Source: Anniella stebbinsi
Lineage: Eukaryota > Chordata > Lepidosauria > Squamata > Anniellidae
Direction: 5' to 3'
Assembly: GCA_029215795.1 (NCBI GenBank)
Contig: JARDYH010000002.1
Location: 295,771,973-295,835,972 of the forward strand
Length of the DNA: 64,000 nucleotides
Shown here: one piece after another, positions 44,830 through 55,165 of the stretch
Position numbering within the stretch: position 1 is the stretch's first letter
How the letters are laid out: each line of letters begins with the position of its first letter
The notes under the pieces: generated by a model
Database searches by the model: none
What the model was told of the DNA's origin: nothing
The model's input: only the letters and a program-made list of their open reading frames with translations
Program-made: the position numbers and the translations under genes

Positions 44830-45185
44830 AGAGCCTATTTAAACCATTCAAGCATATAATCAAATTTCAGTAATGAGTTATTAATTAAGCAGGGGCATCC
44901 ATTTCTGTGCTAACTGCCTCATAAACAATCGACAGGAGATTTGTGAATTTTGACTTTCTGACACTATTAAACAAATCAATATTAGGTTTCAGACACAGCA
45001 ATTCAGACAGTTTTCCCTGTTATTTGGCAATCGTCTGCCTGGAATACTAATGAAAGAATTAAGCGCTGTAGATTTTGCATGTGCTCCATCAAAAAGATCC
45101 TTATCTGCGGGGAATTGGGGCCTCATTTGCATGGCAGAAGACTTTGCTTTTGTAGGTACATTTTTTCTCAATATGTCACTCATTA
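44830..45185. other. Candidate conserved non-coding element
   Basis: About 350 bases of repeat-free DNA with AGTAATGAGTTATTAATTAAGC, AAACAATCGACAGGAG, AACAAATCAATATTAGG, CTAATGAAAGAATTAAGCGC and TCATTTGCATGGC (octamer-like). This is the most enhancer-like block by eye in the window. Conservation is untested. Confidence 0.35.
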
Positions 45186-45772
45186 GTATTTATAAAACTG
45201 CCGAGTGGTGAAGCCTTCAGCTGCTGTTCATAATGAACATTCATATCCCTGCTGGAGATACCACTGAACAAAGCAAAGGATTCATATATTTATTTATTTT
45301 GGGCTCATTTATAGCTAACCTGGAGCAGGCTTCAGACCTAGGATGTGTCTCTCAAGCTTCTACTTTTCATTGGCTTTAAGGGAGGCTTTAATTTGTTCCG
45401 AATATACACCAATTAATTTGCTGGCAACCATTTTACCTTTGACACATGCTTTCCCAGATTGCCTATTTTTGTTTTCCTCTGTCCTCCGCTCTCCCCAAAT
45501 CTGTTCCATTCAGTGAGTCATTCAGACATATGCTTACCACTAAGAAAGCACTTATATGCTAAGTATGAATTATGGCTGTGTCCAAATGGAAACATGAGTG
45601 GAGACTGGAGCATGGGTGCAAATGACATTCGTTGCAGAGCAAATATGCACGCAGATTCCCAGTTTGTATGTGTATCTGGAGTGAAACAGAATTGGCTGCG
45701 GTGCTATGTCCTTAAGGATTTTACACCCGTAGGAATCACACGATCCTTGGCAAGATGAAAAGCAATAGTAGG
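45186..45772. other. Non-coding DNA, nothing recognised
   Basis: The 99-codon frame at 45459-45758 has no recognisable domain. Confidence 0.4.
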
Positions 45773-45890
45773 GCCGGCCCAAGACATTCTGCTGCCGGAG
45801 GCTTGTTTACCACCCCCAAAAAAGATGATGGGCTGGCAGCAGGCTACTTTAGGTGGTCAGTGGTGCAGGTAGGTCATTTCAGACTCTGGG
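45773..45890. mobile_element. Left-end fragment of 'GGGCCGGCCCAAGACAT' DNA transposon
   Basis: AGGGCCGGCCCAAGACATTCTGCTGCC matches the left end of 33813-34117. No right end; cut by or lying beside the element at 45900. Confidence 0.55.
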
Positions 45891-45899
45891 CTTCATTAA

Positions 45900-46242
45900 G
45901 AGCTCCATCAGATGAGTGTTTTATTGCATGCTCGTTACTGGGCACTTGCAGATTTTCGCGGGTCCGTCTCACGACATCGTCTGCCTCCGGCACACTTCCC
46001 GCCCCTTCTAGCCTTCTTCATATGACAAAAAAACACCATAGGAAGTCTGACTTATTTTAAAAGATGTAAGTTGTTGCTATCTCCTGCTGTGTGCAGGAGA
46101 AGCTGGGGGATCAAAACGGCCCACGGAATGGGCCACATACAAGTTGTTTGCTTCCTGTTTCAAAAGAGGAAGTAATGAGGGACAAATGCACAGGCAGAGA
46201 AGCGACGGTAAGCAAACACGATTTTCCCCTTTGTAATGACAT
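45900..46242. mobile_element. DNA transposon with 5-bp target duplication, copy 2
   Basis: Aligns in order with 40181-40548 (CCATCAGATGAGTGTTTTATTGCATG, GATTTTCGCGGGTCC, CCTGCTGTGTGCAGG, GGAATGGGCCAC, right end TAATGACAT). Flanks ATTAA (45895-45899) and TTTAA (46243-46247) agree at four of five bases. CpGs are better kept than in copy 1. Confidence 0.65.
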
Positions 46243-46247
46243 TTTAA

Positions 46248-47345
46248 GTCTAATGCCATGCACACACCTTTAGACAGCCAAGTATATTACTTCAGTTGTG
46301 AAGCAGCACACGATCAACCATTTTCTTCTCTCCCCTCACCCCTAAGCCAAAGCACCATTCCATACTTTACCACTGCTTCTGTATTCCTGACCCATTATAG
46401 GGATGGGCGAAGGAACAAACAAACAAACCCTGTTTGCCAACCTCGGAAGAAGGAGGAGGAGGAGAAGGAGAAGGAGGAGAACTCTGAGCAAGTGCAGTTT
46501 TCCATTTTCAACTCACTTAAATTGTAGCACCACGATGACTACAGCAGTGCAGTTTTCCTTTTGCCCGGATGCTAAACACGTTTACTTCAAACATATTTAA
46601 GTACTTTCTTTGTTGTAGAAAAGCATAATTTATTTTTATAGTTTTTTAAAAAAATAAGATGAGCATCTGTAACTATGTATGTGTCTGGCTGGCTGCCCCC
46701 TGACTAAAAACCAGTTAAAAAAAACAAAATAAGAAGAAAAGATGCTATAATGAGCAACATTAGTCCCCTGTGGGCCCTGGCATTGCCCATGCTAGCTCAG
46801 GTGCTGAAGCTGGGCTTGTCTGCCCCTTTTCCATCACCTGCCACTCTCTGGGTGGTCATGTGGGAGACTTGGGGCTGCAGAGTCATGGACTTTGGCCCTG
46901 AGGTCCAGCCCTGGCTACATCACTAGGTGGTGCAGTGCAGGGCTGTGTAATGACACAGACAGCACTGTCTTTCAACACCACACCCTGCCCACCATTATCT
47001 GCCTCCTCACTCTGCCTAATAATACGGCTGGCCCTGAGCAGTTGTGCATAGATTTCAGGCTGGTCCCGGTTTGTATTCCCTAGAATTCATTGTGCTACCT
47101 GAATCAGTGCAAGTAATATCCATGTGGCATGGTGAACACCTTTACAAGGCAGAGCCATAAAAGAGTCAGTTCAGACTGCTGCAAAATACTGAGCAAAACG
47201 CCACATGGTTCAGGCCCCAAATACTCATACTGCTACTTGCCCTTGAATCTCTTGTGGGCTTCCTTATTCATGTCACTTAACAAACTTCCCAGTGGTGAAA
47301 TCTTCAGGCACTGTGCATAATGGAAATACATATTCCTAGCCTGCT
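46248..47345. other. Non-coding DNA with purine tract
   Basis: A GAAGGAGGAGGAGGAGAAGG-type purine tract lies near 46446-46480. 46780-47040 ends with GGCTGGCCCTGAG and may be a decayed right end of the GGCCGGCCC family. No exon recognised. Confidence 0.4.
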
Positions 47346-47518
47346 CCAATGGAGGCAAGTGACATCAATGTCAGTGGAGAGGTGAATCCACTCTGGATTT
47401 CAGGCAGTCAGAACTCTAAAACAGCTATCCAACGTGCGAAGCCGAGTGGTTCTGACTGAAACCTGGGGCAATTCACCACCCCACTGACATTGGTTGGAGC
47501 CACCAACCTCCACTGACC
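47346..47518. mobile_element. Foldback MITE 'GGCTGGTGGCTC', copy 3
   Basis: GGTGAATCCACTCTGGATTTC, CAGTCAGAACTCTAAAACAGC are mirrored by GTTCTGACTGAAACCTGGGGC, TTCACCACCCCACTGACATTGG and GGAGCCACCAACCTCCACTG. Its right end touches the 5S-derived SINE. Confidence 0.7.
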
Positions 47519-47524
47519 TGCTCC

Positions 47525-47690
47525 CATGGCCTAGTAGTCTGAAGGCAAATGATACAATATCCTTGCTGATGCCAAGCAGGTTGCGGTCTGGCCAGTGCCT
47601 AGATGGGAGACCACGTGTCAAGCCTATGCATACACCACCTGAAGTCCCATGCAGGAAAGGTGAAATATATACATGTAATAAATCAGTAAA
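47525..47690 (+). mobile_element. 5S rRNA-derived SINE
   Basis: CCAAGCAGGTTGCGGTCTGGCC then AGTGCCTAGATGGGAGACCACG follows the internal promoter region of vertebrate 5S rRNA: AAGCAGG, TCTGG, and the GATGGGAGACC box. Downstream is a non-5S body and an ATGTAATAAATCAGTAAAG tail like LINE ends. The 5' half of 5S and its 3' stem are not recognisable, so it is a retroposon and not a 5S gene. Confidence 0.8.
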
Positions 47691-48149
47691 GAAATCAAAT
47701 TGGAGACAGATTATTCCCACAAAAACAAAGGAGTGCATGTTCAAATGACCAAAATGAATGGCTTGGCTGTTCCAAGCTGAAGAGGTCTCTGTTGCATTGC
47801 AACTCTCTTGTTGAGAGCAGGTGAATGAAATGCATGGGTATTTTTCATTTTCAGAAAAAGAAGTAATACAGTCCTGAATCAATTAGCTAATTTGTTTTTG
47901 TAACTGGAGGGCCCTTTTAGGACTGAAAGGTGAGGTATAAATGGCTTTATGAATAAAACAGCAATAATGCATAGACTTTTCCCAGTTGTCTCAGATTTTC
48001 TCATGCTCTAGAACCTAGCAAAGTCCATCAGGTCCTCTCTCAATCGGTCAGGCAGTGCCCTGCAGGTGTGTCATTTTTTCTTTTTTTCCTGGCAGAACAT
48101 CACCTGCTACTCCAGCCCCTCAGTGACTAATACATATACTATGTAAAAT
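47691..48149. other. Non-coding DNA
   Basis: Contains GGACTGAAAGGTGAGGTATAAATGG near 47920, possibly a second SINE/LINE tail. Nothing else recognised. Confidence 0.4.
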
Positions 48150-48300
48150 AATCAGTTGGATCCACACTTAAGCTATGCTCAGACTAGAACTATTGAAGTC
48201 AATGGATCTTAAGTTGGTCACATTTGACTTAAGTTCCATTTCTTTCAATAGGTCTACTCTAAACATAGCTAAGACTTGATCCAACCCAGTGGTATTGGTA
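48150..48300. repeat. Decayed squamate-type interspersed repeat
   Basis: TTGAAGTCAATGGATCTTAAG and TTTCAATAGGTCTACTCTAAACATAGC followed by a CTTGATCCAACCC end follow the order of the 22500 repeat. Confidence 0.45.
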
Positions 48301-48369
48301 TCCATAGTAGCTTCTTCATTTTCACTTTGCATATTTTATAGATTGCTCTTCAGTGGGTCAGAGCTGCTT

Positions 48370-48475
48370 CACATGTTAAAAATTAATTGATTGAGTGATT
48401 GATTGGATTCATATATATCAGCCAACTCACAAATGTCTTTGGAGCAGTTTACAGTCATAAATTGTAAATGTTGCT
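48370..48475 (-). mobile_element. L2/SINE tail fragment
   Basis: ATTGATTGAGTGATTGATTGG, ATATATCAGCCAACTC, GGAGCAGTTTACAGTC: inverse of a common LINE/SINE 3' terminus. Weak. Confidence 0.35.
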
Positions 48476-48673
48476 GATCTCTGTTTGCCAAAAGACATAT
48501 GCATTTCCCCAGACATGTTCAGGGCTGACTTGTCATGAGGAAAAGCAAAGTGCGTTTCAGGCAGCATATTTTAGTTGCCATTAAAGACTGGTAAATTACC
48601 AATTATTTCAATTTATTATGGTGTGTGTGGGTTTTTTTTACCATGGATGGAAAGCACCATTTGGATTTTATTA

Positions 48674-48812
48674 CTCAGGCCCTTTCCACACCAGGCATTT
48701 TCCCTGGGATGGCCCCCAGCTGGTCCCTGTGTGCTGATGGTGTGTATTAGGTACTTCCAGGATCGCCCTCCCTCCCTCTCTCTACACCTCTATGGTGTAG
48801 AAAGGGCCCATG
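48674..48812. mobile_element. Short MITE with 'GGCCCTTTCCACACC' ends
   Basis: CAGGCCCTTTCCACACCAGG is mirrored by TATGGTGTAGAAAGGGCCC; TCCCTGGGATGGCC sits near the left end as in 30015-30571, of which this looks like a shortened relative. Confidence 0.6.
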
Positions 48813-48959
48813 TCTATGTCACAGAACACATATTTGTGGGTGAAGGGAACTGGAGCAATGGACACAAATGGTGAGAAAATAGGTAAGCACCTCAAAGGCA
48901 ACTGTTTTAGTGAGTTTCCAAGGTGTGGGCAGTATCCAACAGTGTCATTCTGCTACTAC

Positions 48960-49140
48960 AAATAGTGTTGCACAAATTGAGAATGCAACTAAAGTTATAT
49001 TTGCACAAGCACAGTAACAGAAGCATTTGCACATCATGCTTGCACAATAGGTTGTGAATCATGCTTGTGCAACTGCTTGTGCATTATGTTTGCTCAACCA
49101 CTAGTGCAAGCTAATGTACATGTTCTTGCACAACAGAAAG
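48960..49140. repeat. Cluster of degenerate 'CTTGCACAA/TTGTGCAAG' units
   Basis: At least eight near-matches on both strands (TTTGCACAAGC, TTTGCACATC, GCTTGCACAATAGG, GCTTGTGCAACTG, GCTTGTGCATT, CTTGCACAACAG). The spacing is irregular, about 15-30 bases. Same word as in the inverted repeat at 19113-19204. Confidence 0.6.
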
Positions 49141-49632
49141 ATTCAGTAGAGCTCCACTAATGATATTCAAGTTTGTGGAATGACACCGTCTGATACTATC
49201 CAATGTCTGTAATATGTACCTATTAAGATTTATTTTGTGATGTGACCCTCGGGGGGAGATGTCTATGAATCTCATAGAAGCAAAAACAAACAAAATGAAC
49301 CAGTTTTGACAGTCCAGTGTTCCAGCTATTAGCAAATAAATAAATAAATAAATAAATAGCTGGGACACTTATTTGTGTCATGTTCATCTTTTGAAAAGGG
49401 AAGAGGTGACTTCAGAGGCTGCTTGACTCATATGTAGGATTACCAGACACCTCCATCCATTTCAGCTTGTCTGACAGGTTAATTTTAAACCTGCAAATAT
49501 TTAAATGAATCAACATATGCAAATAACGACCACAGGAACACTCTTTTGGGGAGGTGTGGCAATTTTACTAAGGAAGTGCCATGATTTTTAACATACCTCT
49601 CTCTTCTTTCAGTCTCTCACTGTGTAGATGAA
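49141..49632. other. Non-coding DNA with (AAAT)n
   Basis: An AAATAAATAAATAAATAAAT tract at about 49335-49360 is a likely retroposon tail. No exon recognised. Confidence 0.4.
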
Positions 49633-49845
49633 TTTATTTATTTGGTATATTTATAGTCCACCTGTCCTCCAGGGAGCTTAAGACAGCATACATGTTCACT
49701 CCCCCCTTTCCATTTTATCCTCACAACAACCTTGTGAGGTAGTTTAGGCTGAGAAATGGTTACTGTCCCAAGGTCACCCAGTGAACCTCATGGCCACGTG
49801 TGGATTTGGGTCTCCCCAGTCCTAGTTGGACACTCTTAACCAGCC
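49633..49845 (-). mobile_element. tRNA-derived SINE with LINE-like tail
   Basis: Read on the minus strand it has a tRNA-like head near GTTAAGAGTGTCCAACTAGG (A box region) and GAGACCCAAATCCACACG (B box region). It then has the body TTCACTGGGTGACCTTGGGAC and CCTCACAAGGTTGTTGTGAGG, ending in AAATATACCAAATAAATAAAT. This is a repeat type I know to be abundant in squamate DNA. Confidence 0.7.
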
Positions 49846-49847
49846 TT

Positions 49848-49943
49848 CCCCAATCTGGAGCCTTCCAGACGTGCAGGGAATAATGTGAGTTGCAGCCTAA
49901 CACATCTGGAAAGCAGCAGGTTGTGGGGATGCTGGTCTAAAAC
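49848..49943. mobile_element. Foldback MITE 'CCTTCCCCAATCTGG'
   Basis: CCTTCCCCAATCTGGAGCC, CCAGACGTGCAGGG mirrored by CACATCTGGAAAGCAGCAGG. Related to 18655-18772. Confidence 0.5.
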
Positions 49944-51549
49944 ATATCTTAACATACGATGTCACCGAAACTAGGCTCAGCACTTGAGCTATTACCTAGC
50001 TACACTTATCTTCCGTGAGGTACCAATATTTCCCATACATCGCTTGGGTTAATGCAGATTTGTATTTGGGTTGGTTGAAAGAACATACTGTTGGATACTC
50101 TTTTGGAAGGAGTTCCTTTCTACATGAGGAGTTTTCCTGCAACAGCAGGAATCCACCCGTTTGGATGAAATTGTTCTGCCAAAGAAGAGTTTTCTATCAA
50201 AGGAAGGAATCCTTCGAATCCAGCTCATAGTATTGTTCATTCGTATTATGGTTGCATCTTATATAAGAACACAGTAGTGTCAGGCTAATTACTAGAGACC
50301 TACCAGACTGATCTTGCTCATTTGTGTTTTAAACTGAAGCTTGAGCAGTGTGGACATGCAGAAAATTTTGAAACTTCAAAAAATTTCAAGGCTTGAGCTT
50401 CAATAGCATTTAATTTCCTCCATGCCAAATAGGCAGGGCACCCCTCCACCAGCAGGATGACAGACAGCTCTATTCAGCTAATCAGTGTGGCATGAAGGTG
50501 GGCCCAACCCAGGCATGTGGTTAGGTTGTCCCCACCAGTGGAGAGGGGGAAGGAAATGGAGGCGAGCAATTGGGGGCATGAGGGAGGGGCTGCACTGCAG
50601 GCAAATTTCAGATTCACTATGCATGAGTCACATTTGCATTATTCATGTGCCTCTCTGTAGTGAGGGGACTGAGGGTCAAAAAAGTGGGAAAAGAGCAGGA
50701 CTACTAGTGCTCATGGCAATATGGGCTTTTCACTAGTACCCTCATCCTTGCTAAACGGTATCTTGACAGCATGGTCATCATTGTGATGTTCTTAAAGTTA
50801 AAAAGCAAAATGAATGCAGTGTGGCTCTGTTTGCTGTGGTATCTTTTAATTACAAGTTGTAGGATGCAATACTAGATGTGTGTTTTTTAAAAGAATCATG
50901 GAGAAGTGTGATTTTTAAGTTGACAGTATCCTTTTTTCCTTGCAAAATATAAAGACTTGCATAAATTGAAAATGAGAGCCAAATTACACATTATTCTCAT
51001 TAATTAACACCACCATCTCAGAAATGTTCATTTAAGAAATGAGGCCATATTGAAGCAAAATGTTCACGTTGTCCAATGCAGTTAGAACATATTTTTTTAT
51101 TTTTTTTCAAATATGTACAACTAGGGCCTGGTTGAAGTTCTACAGTGTCAATTATATGAAGTTGGGAATACACAGACTGGGGCCTCTGTTTTAATGCAAA
51201 CTTCCAGGATCCAACTAACATGACTCTGATGTCCACTTCTGCCAGCTCTGACCATTGGCCATGCAGGATTGGCTGTTGGGAGCTTAAGACTAACAATATC
51301 TGGGGAGTCTAGGTTGGGAACCACTGATGGAGGGGAGGTCTTGGGTTCCTAAATAGGAACTGAATCTCCAATGCTGGACATTGGATGGATTTGAAGAGTT
51401 ATGTTAATCTCTGTAAAATGCAGAGAGAAAAAGGCATCAACAAAACAGTCAATTTTGTGGGGGGGGGGGGACAATAAGTAAACATAATTCTTATTTGTAG
51501 ACTCTGACTTGATATTGATAGTTTGCTGAGCTTAACCTAATTGCTAGTC
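49944..51549. other. Non-repetitive non-coding DNA
   Basis: Includes G11 run at 51463. Frames at 50015-50240 overlap on both strands and are not credible. No repeat family recognised. Confidence 0.45.
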
Positions 51550-51845
51550 CAAAAGATGACATATTCGGGCCTTAGTGTCAGTTTACAGATGCCAGGCTCT
51601 CACATTCACCTAATGGGGAAAAAATCTCCTTTTCACAAAAGGGCACTTTTATAGTTGTTGAGACTGGATTTTCCTTTCGGGACCCTTAGCCAATTGGGCT
51701 CGGGAATTTGTATGTGGTGCCACTTGCAAGGTTGGTTCCAATAATCAGGAAATGAGCTTTGTAATTGGCCCTGCTAAGTGTGGTCATTAATATTCAAGCT
51801 CATTAATATTCAAGGAGTAACTATCTGTGTAAAGTCAGACATCAA
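51550..51845. other. Candidate conserved non-coding element with 15-bp tandem repeat
   Basis: Repeat-free block with GATTTTCCTTTCGGGACCC, AGCCAATTGGGCTCGGG, CAATAATCAGGAAATG, TGTAATTGGCCC. TCATTAATATTCAAG occurs at 51784-51798 and again at 51800-51814. Enhancer-like by composition; conservation is untested. Confidence 0.35.
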
Positions 51846-52072
51846 TTATGAATACTTAAATGGGCATTTATCAGGTGGATAGTGTGCATATTTGAAGAAA
51901 GAATTAGTCTGAGATATCCCCCTGCTGCACACTTGCTATTCTGTGGAATGTGAGTAGTCCAGAATACTTTACTGGGCGTCCGTTTTGAATTTATAGATAG
52001 CTTGGATATCAAAATGCCCCCAACCCCCTCAAGCTGATCCATTACACCAAAGGATGATCATTATTATTGCCC

Positions 52073-52208
52073 TGGGATTTATCTACATTCAAAGAAGATG
52101 TTACCAAATGTAATACCTTAAACTCAGCTAAGACTCACCAGGACTCACTAAGACTCACCGGTTTAAAACTGTTATAAACCGTTTAAAACCAGTAGTGCAG
52201 ATAGGCTC
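52073..52208. mobile_element. Decayed relative of the 486/59570 MITE
   Basis: Right half ACTGTTATAAACCGTTTAAAACC then AGTAGTGCAGATAGG matches the right half of the MITE at 486-620. The left end (TTTATCTACATTC) is poor. Confidence 0.45.
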
Positions 52209-52329
52209 TGAGTCTCTAAACTTGTTTCAAAGATTAGCACAGGAAAATAGGAGGTCACAGTGCATGGACATATGCAGAATATCTATGTCAGTGTCCAAGG
52301 AGATCACATACAGAACCTAAAAGTGAGAG

Positions 52330-53225
52330 GCAGTGGTTTTCAAGAAGGCATGAATCCTAGATCTGAAGCTGAATCCAGACAAGACGGAGGTGCTTACTGT
52401 CAAAGGCCCCAACCTAGGTTTGGAGGTGTGTCAACCAGTTCTGGATGGGGTTACACTCCCCCTGAAAGGCTGTGTCCGCAGCTTGGGGGTGCTCCTGGAT
52501 CTGTTGCTCCAAATGACAGCTCAGATAGATGCGACAGCCAGGAGTGCCTACTATCAGCTTTGGCTGATACACCAGCTGTGCCCCTTCCTAGAGTTGAAAG
52601 ACCTAAAAACGGTAGTGCACACGCTGGTAACTTTGAGGCTTGATTTCTGCAATGTGCTGTACATAGAGCTACCTCTGTGCCTAGTCTGGAAACTTCAACT
52701 AGTTCAAAATATGGCAGCCAGTTTGGTCACCGGTACATCTAGGGGTGACCATATCACACCAGTTTTAAAATCACTCCACTGGCTGCCAATAAGTTTCTGG
52801 GCGAAGTACAAAGTGTTGGTTATAACCTTTAAAGCCCTACATGGTTTGGGTCCAGGTTACTTGCGGGATCACCTTCTCCCATACAATCTGCCCCGCACGC
52901 TCAGGTCCTGGGAAGAACCTACTACAGTCGGCCAAGACTAGGTTGACAACTGTTACCCAGAGGACCTTCTCTTCTGCTGCTCCCAGACTTGGGAACGACC
53001 TGCCGGGAGAAATCCGCCAACTTACCAGTCTTCTAGACTTCAAGAGAGCTATAAAGACTGATCTCTTCTGGGCAGTCCTACCCAGTCGAATTTTAAGACT
53101 TGGTTGATTTTAATGATGTATTAGTTTTTATATGCTTTTAATCAGTTTCATGTATTTTATATTGTCTGTATGATGTTGTTCCCCGCCTCAATCCAGAAGG
53201 GAGAGGCAGCTAAGAAATAAATATA
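52330..53225 (+). mobile_element. L2-type LINE fragment, ORF2 C-terminal third and 3' end
   Basis: Starting from LNPDKTEVL-like sequence, the frames read VLDGVTLPLKGCVRSLGVLL, LVTLRLDFCNVLY, LHWLPISFWAKYKVLV and, after a +1 frame change near 52880-52940, RTFSSAAPRLGNDLPGEIRQ. All parallel the copy at 16034-17383. It ends CGCCTCAATCCAGAAGGGAG and AGAAATAAATATA. The frameshift and missing RT core make it a relic. Confidence 0.85.
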
Positions 53226-54469
53226 TATTATTATTAACACTGTTCTTTCTGAACATTTACCTCAGCCTTTGGACGCATGAACGAAATGTTGCCTGCAAAC
53301 TTCAAATGAACAGTAGTTTGGAATGCATAGATCAAGTGGCTGTAAGAGTGAAAAGGCTCCCCGTTGACTTGGGTCTTCCATCCTTCTCTCTCTTTCTCGT
53401 GCTCTGGCTTTCTCTTTTGCCAGCCACCTTGGTGCTGATCTCTGAACAAGCAATGCAAACACCAGGTCATTGCCTCCTCTCGTGCTGCAGTGAATGCAGA
53501 TGTCTGGCCATTCTGGAGTTGTTGGTGCATCTGGGGCCCTGCTGCACTGCATGTTTTATATATTCCCCAGGCTATTGGAAATAATGAGGGTGTACTTCAG
53601 ATCTCTCTGCCAGCAGTTATTGTTTTGATGCACTTTCAAACTGAATGATTGCTCTCTTACAAAGAGGGGGCTGCTGCCGTCTCCTCCTTTCTTCAGTGAG
53701 AGTTGGAAGTGTTTTAAGCACAACCCTGGTGAGATCTAGGCTGTCATTATCAATGCTTTGTCCGAAGAAGGGAGATTACATGACCTCTTCCTGCATGTCG
53801 TCACAGCTGCAGGATATAAAATGTCTGTGATCCTCACTGCTTAGAGTTTTCAATGGCCAAGCTTTTTCACCCTATGGCAACAATGGCAAAATTGCTGCTT
53901 CACCTGGGTAGTAACCTGAGTAGCTTCTATTACCCTTTTCATCAAAGAGGAAAAGGCCTAATTGGCCTGAATCATATTCTGAAAATCCTCATAGATGGTA
54001 CTTGATCATTTTCTAAAAGCTTAATTAAGTCATACTAATCTGAGTTTGTATGGACTTGTGATTGACCTCATTAAATGATTACGGCAATGAAACTGCCTTC
54101 AGAAGCTTGCTCCTTACCTGGCCAGACACCAGGTACAATATGAAATTACCTTTCTAACAGGCATGCACTGAAAGTATCAATTACTGTGATTCTAGCTGAG
54201 AATAGGAGCAATAATGAGAGTAATCAATGACCACTGTTGTATAAGAAAACACCTCTTGAATGGTTGGAATAAGAAAATTGCTCCTGTGAGAAAAAGAGCA
54301 GAATGGAAGCTTTCACTAAGCTATCACACATGCAAAATGGGATGGGAAGCATCCATTCTTTTGGGGCAAAAAACCCAAGCACATCAAATTGCTTTCCAGA
54401 AGCACTGCTGTCCTTCATGAAACTGTTGTATTTGTGTTTGGAAGAATGAGTATTCCAGGGACGGATGAG
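53226..54469. other. Non-coding DNA, nothing recognised
   Basis: Overlapping frames on both strands at 53234-53584 are unlike known proteins. 54000-54200 is repeat-free and AT-rich. Confidence 0.4.
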
Positions 54470-55165
54470 CACCTTTTATCAGTTTAGGCTGATATACCAA
54501 CTACATCCTTATCTGGACAGAGATAGCCTAGCTACACTTAGCCATGCTCTGATAACCTCTCATATAGATTACTGAAATGTGTTAAATGTGGGTCTGCCTT
54601 TGTAGATGGTCTGGAAGCTTCAGCTGGCCCAAAATTGCCAACAAGTTTGTTAATAGGAACTGGCTAACATGATCATATTATGCCAATACTTTTCTCCCTG
54701 CGTTGGCTGCCAGTACATCTCCGAACCTGATTCAAAGTGTGCTGGTATCAATATTGAAAGCTAATGGTTTGGGGCAAGTTTACCTGAAAATTCATCTCCT
54801 CCCATATGTACTTGCCCAGAACCTAACCTCATCTTCAGAGGTCCTTTTCCAGGAGCCCCTGCCAAAGGAAGTGAAGTGGGTGGCTACCAAGAAGAGGGTG
54901 TTTTCTGTTGTGGCACCCCAGCTGTGATATGAGCTTCCCAGAGAGGCTCGCCTGGTGCTTACATCATGCTCTTTCAGGTGCCAGGTGACCTTTCTATTTA
55001 TGTTATTTTATTTTTATTTCTGAATAGTTGCTAAGTTTTATTATGGTTTTTATTAAAACTTTTAATTTTTTTATAATATATTTATGCTACATTTTGTTGA
55101 GAATTGCCCAGAGAGATTTGTCTATTGGGCAGGATAGAAATATAATAAATAAATAAATATCATTC
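54470..55165 (+). mobile_element. L2-type LINE fragment, ORF2 C-terminal end and 3' end
   Basis: Sequence such as CAGTTTAGGCTGATATACC, CTCATATAGATTACTG and GCGTTGGCTGCCAGTACATC corresponds to the YQLRLIY, SRLDYCN and LHWLPVHL blocks, with many stops. The frame 54703-54927 reads FQEPLPKEVKWVATKKRVFS. Ends CTATTGGGCAGGATAGAAATA and (ATAA)n at 55120-55160. Confidence 0.8.

Noticed and set aside
47560..47625. 5S rRNA gene
   Set aside because: Only the internal promoter region matches; 5' half and terminal stem are absent and a retroposon tail follows.
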